Assembly: GCF_021130785.1 (NCBI RefSeq)
Contig: NW_025778915.1
Coordinates: forward strand, 1 to 64,000
Reading direction: 5' to 3'
DNA from: Homalodisca vitripennis
Taxonomy: Eukaryota; Arthropoda; Insecta; Hemiptera; Cicadellidae
DNA length: 64,000 nucleotides
Each line of letters starts with the position of its first letter. The stretch's first letter is position 1. Positions 59,171-64,000 of the stretch are shown piece after piece. The position numbers and the translations under genes are program-made. Under the pieces are notes generated by a model. That model had not been told where the DNA came from. It saw only the letters and a list, made by a program, of their open reading frames with translations, and ran no database searches.

Positions 59171-60086
59171 TCAGGTTTTTCAATCATTTCGTCAAGTTTG
59201 TTCGAAATAAAATCTTTAATTGCTTTCTTTTCATTCAAAAAAATTGTTATTTCCAGCCTTCTCTTGAGCATAAATATAATTAATAATTCCATCGAGTTTT
59301 GTCAAATCGTCGATATATCTGTATTCAATTCTTATTATCACTGTATTTTCTCACACCTGATCCTTCGATTCTTTTTTCCCAAATTGGTTTAATCAAATTG
59401 AGATATTTTTTACCTTTACTTGACTTTGGTTTCTTAGTTGATGGATCATTAATTTTTGTAAATTGAATCAGATTTCCATAAAATTTCAGTATACTTTTTC
59501 AAGTCTTCTTCAGAATATAAACCGTCTTTGGAACATCAGTGCCTGTTAATAATCTCCATAAACCTTGAGTTCCTTCATATGTTTTTTCATTAATAATGAT
59601 ATCATTATGCTCAAAATTCACGGGCAAATTTCCAATCATAAAACTTTTCTTTTTTTCTGTCCCAATACAAACCAAATTTATCATCCTTTGCTCTAGGAAG
59701 AAATTTTTTACCAATTTCACCAATTATTATATCCGTTGTTTCCAGGACTTATTGGTTCAACTATGGTAGAGTCTTCAATGATTCGAGGTCTAAAATGGTG
59801 TTGAAGATGGTAATTTTGGCAATTCAAAACTCAGATTCTGGTATCGAAATATCAGCAAATTGTCGTACAACTGGAACCAAAATTCATCAAATTTTGATTA
59901 TCGCTTAAAACATTTTCAATTTTGCCCTCAACATTTTTTTATTGCAGATGTTACAGGTTGATTAATTTTTTTGAATAAATTCTTGTTCTTTTTCATCAAT
60001 TCGAATCTGTTCTTTTAAATTCTTTGATTAATTTCTTTTCTATTTGATCAAGTTTTTTTTTGCTTCTTCTGAAGTTACGTTCGCCA
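59171..60086 (-). pseudogene. DUF8207-like structural protein, right copy
   Basis: Start MANVTSEEAKK at 60084-60086 after CCTAAATAAA, terminating near TGA 59171-59173. The block KKSFMIGNLPVNFEHND (59499-59723) matches the left copy exactly, and the C-terminal PKSS and PIWEK parts follow in other frames. At least five frame breaks. Confidence 0.72.
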
Positions 60087-60104
60087 TTTTATTTAGGAAA
60101 ATTT

Positions 60105-60367
60105 TGAAACGTAAACGTGGAACGTGGAAACGTGAACACGAAACGTGAACACGGAACGTGAAACGTAAACACGAACCGTAAAACATGAACGTGAAACGTA
60201 AACACGAACGTGAAACATGAACGTGGAACATAAAACGTGAACACGAACCGTAAAACATGAATGTGAAACGTGAACACGAAACGTAAAACACGAACTTGAA
60301 ACACGAACGTGAAACATGAACGTGAACGTGGAACGTGAACGTGGAACGTGAACGTGGAACGTGAACA
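60105..60367. repeat. ACGT-rich degenerate tandem repeat block, right copy
   Basis: On the minus strand it has the same TTCACGTTY and TTTACGTTY units as 9273-9490, somewhat longer, with a regular GAACGTGAACGTG tail at 60310-60366. All three minus frames are open for this reason. It occupies the same position between ATPase and DUF8207-like gene. Confidence 0.85.
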
Positions 60368-60459
60368 GATTTACCGTTTTTCTGTTATTTTCATAATGTA
60401 AATAAAAATTAAAGATAATATAAAAATAATTGTAACAAATATTTTATCAAGTAGATTTG

Positions 60460-61142
60460 TCAGACCACTGAGCAGCAATTTATATTAGAAAATTTATTCA
60501 GATATTTACCATTTTTAGGCTTCAAAGTTAGATTAATAGTTAAAAATCCGTAGTCTTCCTTCCAAATTTTATCACATAACTCAATAAAGTGGTTAAAACT
60601 CATATCAGATCCCACATAATTGTTATAAATCTTTCTCGAATAGTGATCATCTTGCTTAAAAATACACAACATATTCAGGTTATTTCTTATAACTTGTTTA
60701 TCAACCTTTGAAAAGCATTGAGAAAGATAGATACAAGAGATATTTTTGTGACGAGACATTACGAAATATTCCTTAATAACGTCTTGATTTTCTAAAATAC
60801 AATCATCGAAAACGATTAAAGAATTTGGTTTACATTCGCTTAATGGAACTATGTCCTCAGAAGCATTATAAAAATGTGATATTTTTTTTGTTAAGTTTTT
60901 CTCAATATTTTCAAATCTTTCTTGTAATTTTTTATAGGCGTCTTGTTCTAAAGATTTACTAAAAACATACAAATTGGAATAAGGAATCAACCTATTGTAG
61001 ATAAAAATTCAATAGTAAAGTTGTTTTTTTTTTCCCACATCCACTTGAACCAACAATTAACAATCTGATTGGTTGATCTTTCTTATTTTCTTTCAAACGT
61101 TTGAAGTTTTATCTGATCTTTTGCTTTAAAAAATTTTTCCAT
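60460..61142 (-). pseudogene. A32-type DNA-packaging ATPase, right copy
   Basis: Start at 61140-61142 after CTATTTAA. Walker A (GSSGCGK) lies near 61040 with a T-run frame break at about 61022. The 176-codon open frame 60460-60990 contains Walker B IVFDDCI and MSRHKNISCIYLSQC. It is in better condition than the left copy, with two breaks visible. Confidence 0.9.
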
Positions 61143-61155
61143 TTAAATAGCGAAA

Positions 61156-61895
61156 ATGAAGCTGTTCAAGTTGACTTCAGAAAGCTCTCAATTATTTTTA
61201 AACTTGGAACATCCTATACACTTAGAGGAAGAATCAAATTATTTTATCGGTTTAAGCGGTTTTTATTCTGACAATTTTTGTAATAAATATTAGTGAAAGT
61301 TCTCCTTATTGTATAGGATTTAGTGAGAAGAACATAACAAAATATTATGGTTTAAACAAAGGATATTATACCTTCGATCAAATAAAAAATTCCCTTAAAA
61401 ATTATCTAAAAACATTCAAACAATCAGATAAATCTTTAAACTTTGACGAAAACAAGTTTGAAATGCAAAAAAAATTATCTCTCTAATAAAATTCAAATAA
61501 AATCACCAGTAAGAATAATGTTTTCAGCAATTATTGTAGATTTATTAGGGTTTTGTTCAAGAAACTATTGAGCCAAATCAGATATATTTAGGAAATAAAA
61601 CGCCAAAATTTAGACCGTTCGATGTAATTGAAGTGCACTGCAATCTCGTTGAACCTAGTTTTGAAAATCATACCGAACATTTACACAAAGAATCTGAAAT
61701 TTTGTACACTTTTTTCCCAAATGTTGCTTATGGATCAAAAATCAGTGAAAAAACCGAATGAAATTGATTATATTCCAATTAGAAAAAATATTAAAAGAAT
61801 TCAAAAAATCGTTCTAAACTATACAAGACTCTGAGGGAAATCTATTGAAAAATGAGAGTAAAACAACAATTTATTTAAGATTGCAAGTAAACTAG
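61156..61895 (+). pseudogene. minor capsid (penton-like) protein candidate, right copy
   Basis: Starts MKLFKLTSESSQLFLNLEHP, 13 bp from the divergent ATPase start, and stops at TAG 61893-61895. Blocks: IHLEEESNYFIGLSGFYSD, GLNKGYYTFDQIKNSLKNY, IMFSAIIVDLLGF, FDVIEVHCNLVEPSFENH and KKPNEIDYIPI, spread over several frames. Confidence 0.6.
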
Positions 61896-61915
61896 TTAAA
61901 TTTCTTTCTATCTAA

Positions 61916-62683
61916 ATGGAGACAGTTGTAGATCTAATAAATAATCAACTCAAATTCAATAATACAGAAATTTTTACGATTGTTGACGAAAATAACGAAA
62001 TTTGGTTCAAAGCAAAAGATGTTGCAGAAATTTTAGAATATGAAAACACGAGGCAAGCTATCATAAATAATGTCGATAATGACGATAAAACAACTTTTGA
62101 ATGTATAAATTACAGGAGTCTATCCCATAGACCCCGAGAAAATATTCAAAAAACATACTATTTTCGTTAATGAATCTGGTTTATATTCTTTAATTTTGAG
62201 ATCTAATAAGCCAGAATCGAAATTGTTTAAAAAGTGGGTTACAAAAGAAGTTTTGCCAAGTATTCGTAAATTTGGTGTGTACAAACTTGAAAACAAGATT
62301 AAATATTTAGAGACGAAGTTAAACACTTGCAAATTAAAGATGAAATAAAAACGAAAATAATCGCAAAACAAAGTGTAAAAATTGACTTAATGAAACCAGA
62401 CCTTGTTTGTAAAAATTTTGATAAGAAAAAACACCATGTTTTTTGTATTAATTAAGAAGAATCACATGTGGGAATATCCTTATTACGTTATCAGAGCTCA
62501 AAAGAGAGAAATACCGAAAAGATTGAAAGAACTTGAAATTGATTACCCAGAAATGGAAATTTTATTAAGACATGGAGATCCAAATGTATAAATCTCTACA
62601 AACCAAATGAAAGAATCTTTGAATATTTTATACAACAGAAAACATTTTACTACAGATATGGCAGAATCTCGACTGATTTATAG
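61916..62683 (+). pseudogene. BRO-N domain protein with DUF3627-like C-terminus, right copy
   Basis: Starts METVVDLINNQLKF after TTTCTTTCTATCTAA. BRO-N blocks IFTIVDENNEIWFKAKDVA and NTRQAIINNV are intact in the open frame 61916-62170; NESGLYSLILRS and FKKWVTKEVLPSIRK follow after one break, then a coiled coil, then YYVIRAQKREIPKRLKEL (62403-62591) and the C-terminal MKESLNILYNRK. It is antisense to the flanking zinc-motif genes, as in the left element. Confidence 0.85.
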
Positions 62684-62712
62684 AATATCTAAATTACACG
62701 ATGAAAATGTTT

Positions 62713-63064
62713 CTAAATTTTACTAAAAACTCTCGATTTATTATATTTTGTTTGTAAATGTTTAGCATAAACTAGGTAACCATCGTAGAATTTTTTTTTT
62801 CATATTCACAAGGCATTTCGTTTTTATAACTTTCGCTGAAAAATTTTTTTAGCACAATCTTTGCAAAAAGCATCTTTTCTATCTTTACTATACTGCCAGT
62901 TATTAAATTCAGAAATATTTTTAATTTCTTTACAAAAGTAACACTTTTTCTCTTCTAAAGTTAATTTGTTCATTTTATCATATAATTCCTTACAATAACA
63001 GTCTTTTCTATTCTTTTCCTTATAAAATTCTTGACACTTTGTACATTTCTTTTGAGACTCCCAT
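62713..63064 (-). pseudogene. zinc-motif protein, second tandem copy
   Basis: Start at 63062-63064 with an extra G after the ATGG, which breaks the frame at once. The repeated CxxC units CYFCKEIKNISEF and CKDCAKKIF and a KHLQT tail are visible. It is highly similar to the neighbouring gene, including the 3' flank (ATGAAAATGTT...TAAATTTT). Confidence 0.65.
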
Positions 63065-63101
63065 TTATATAGAAAAAAATTATTACACGATGAAAATGTT
63101 A

Positions 63102-63503
63102 CTAAATTTTATTAAAAACTCTTAACTTATGATATTTGGTTTGTAAATGTTTAGCATAACTAGGTAACCATTGAAGAACTCTTCCACATTCGCAATGAGT
63201 CGGTTTTATTTTGACTTTCTCGGAAAATTCTTCTAGCACAATCCTTACAAAAAGCTTGTTTTTTATCTTTACTATAAAGCCAGTTGTGAAATTCTGAAAT
63301 ATTCTTAATTTCTTTACAAACGCAACATTTTTTCTCTTCTAACGTTAATTTTTCTATTTTTTCGTACAATTCTCTCTCATATATGTTACTACGACAATCC
63401 TTACACATAGACCCTAATCCTTCTTTTTTTATTCTTATTTTTATAAAAAAGCTTCAAAATCTTAAAATTCTTGACACTTTGTACATTTCTTTTGAGACTC
63501 CAT
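63102..63503 (-). pseudogene. zinc-motif protein, first tandem copy
   Basis: Starts at 63501-63503 after TTTTTTCTATATAA, 3' of the integrase. The frame 63160-63408 holds CKDC, CCVCKEIKNISEF and CKDCARRIF; the C-terminal CGRVL and KHLQT part is in the next frame. Together with 62713-63064 it forms a tandem duplication where the left element has one gene. Confidence 0.68.
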
Positions 63504-63504
63504 T

Positions 63505-64000
63505 TATATAGAAAAAATTATAGCTTTGACTTTCTCAATTCATATTCATAAAAACTTTCCGGTTATTTCTTCATTATTTAAATCTTTTATACTATAAGTT
63601 ACAGGATCTGTGTTATTAATTTGATAAATCACAAAGATTTCTCTTGACCAATTGTTCTTATATTTGTTCGAAAATGTTGTTTTTTTACTAACAATTCTTA
63701 CATGTTCATTGACTTTAAATTTAGTTTTTCGTGTGAATTTCAGGTGGAACATACTTGAAAACTGTCTCTAATAACTCCTTTTCTGCATCTTTATCTACGA
63801 CTTTGGGCTTCATTTTGATTGTGCTGTGAACTGTATCGTTATAATTGTTTACGATTTTTTGAAGAATATCGATCCATTTAAAGTTTTTATTAATCTCAAA
63901 AAATTACTTTCATTCTCTCATTTTGAGTTCTGTTATATCTCCTCTACAATACTTGATTTCTCTTCGTTTTCAGTATGATAAATCTTGATGTCGTATTTTC
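63505..64000 (-). pseudogene. retroviral-type integrase (C-terminal half), truncated by window end
   Basis: On the minus strand the segment entering at 64000 reads through the block holding the third catalytic acid (SSIVERYNRT near 63960), then a helix WIDILQKIVNNYNDTVHSTI and a PPEI linker. The C-terminal SH3/chromodomain-like fold follows in the open frame 63546-63752 (FKVNEHVRI, YKNNWSREIFVIYQI, NTDPVTYSIKDL). This enzyme inserts Polintons and makes the 6-bp duplication. At least three frame breaks occur, one of them (a T-run near 63550) shared with the stub in the left element. Confidence 0.88.

Larger units (their letters stand above)
52753..64000 (-). mobile_element. Polinton/Maverick virus-like element, right copy, truncated by window end
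   Basis: The left terminus AGTAGATAATAATAATGGGG aligns with the terminus of the left element (AGTAGATATGAATATGAGGG) and similarity continues through TACTGTTCAA and ACCATAAA. Read on the minus strand the order from the window end is integrase, two zinc-motif genes, (BRO and minor capsid on plus), ATPase, repeat block, DUF8207-like, phospholipase, pVI-like plus protease, fibre-like, zinc ribbon, small protein, major capsid, then an accessory cluster. The polymerase is expected beyond 64000. Confidence 0.9.

Noticed and set aside
1..64000. CRISPR arrays, tRNA or rRNA genes
   Set aside because: No regularly spaced identical repeats with unique spacers were found, and no cloverleaf-like or rRNA sequence was recognised by eye; a tRNAscan run would settle the latter.

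Overview
The window is AT-rich animal nuclear DNA, most likely from an insect and perhaps a hemipteran. This rests on spliced exons of a secreted cysteine-rich protein, several degenerate non-LTR retrotransposons (jockey-like, and I/R1-like with RNase H), short inverted-repeat DNA transposons and microsatellites. No bacterial gene organisation is present. Species identity cannot be fixed from the sequence alone.

Two related virus-like Polinton/Maverick elements dominate. The left element (1661-16599) has terminal inverted repeats starting 5'-AGTAGATATG and a perfect 6-bp target duplication, TCCGTG. Its order is: small protein X (-), protein-primed family B DNA polymerase (+), zinc-motif protein (+), BRO-N protein (-), jelly-roll minor-capsid candidate (-), A32-type packaging ATPase (+), an ACGT-rich repeat block, a DUF8207-like structural protein, a parvovirus-type phospholipase A2, a coiled-coil fibre-like protein, a DUF5679-like zinc ribbon, a small protein, and a double-jelly-roll major capsid candidate. 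A 5'-rearranged LINE (about 13781-16295) sits between the capsid gene and the right terminal repeat. Almost every gene carries frameshifts.

The right element runs inverted from 52753 past the window end. It keeps genes the left one has lost: a retroviral-type integrase (63505 to beyond 64000) and an adenain/Ulp1-type protease (about 57881-58510). It also has an accessory cluster (53203-54890) and two tandem zinc-motif genes. The left element shows the scars of both losses: only the last codons of the integrase remain at about 6388-6450, and an internal deletion at about 10940 fuses two reading frames. In both elements most genes begin with a T-run and AT box ending directly in TAAATGG, a probable element-specific promoter that resembles the late promoters of large DNA viruses.

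Between the elements (16606-52752) lies host DNA. It holds a possible exon at 19057-19275, an inverted-repeat element with a hammerhead-like motif near 31.7-32.0 kb, a jockey-like LINE tail (33.6-34.4 kb), a hAT-like non-autonomous element with an 8-bp duplication (39737-40300), an R1-like reverse transcriptase fragment at 40.8-41.1 kb running into a strikingly G/T-rich block (41.1-44.4 kb), and a spliced host gene (47.8-52.2 kb) whose intron holds an antisense LINE. The host exons also show single-base frame breaks, so some of the breaks in the Polintons may be assembly indels rather than decay.
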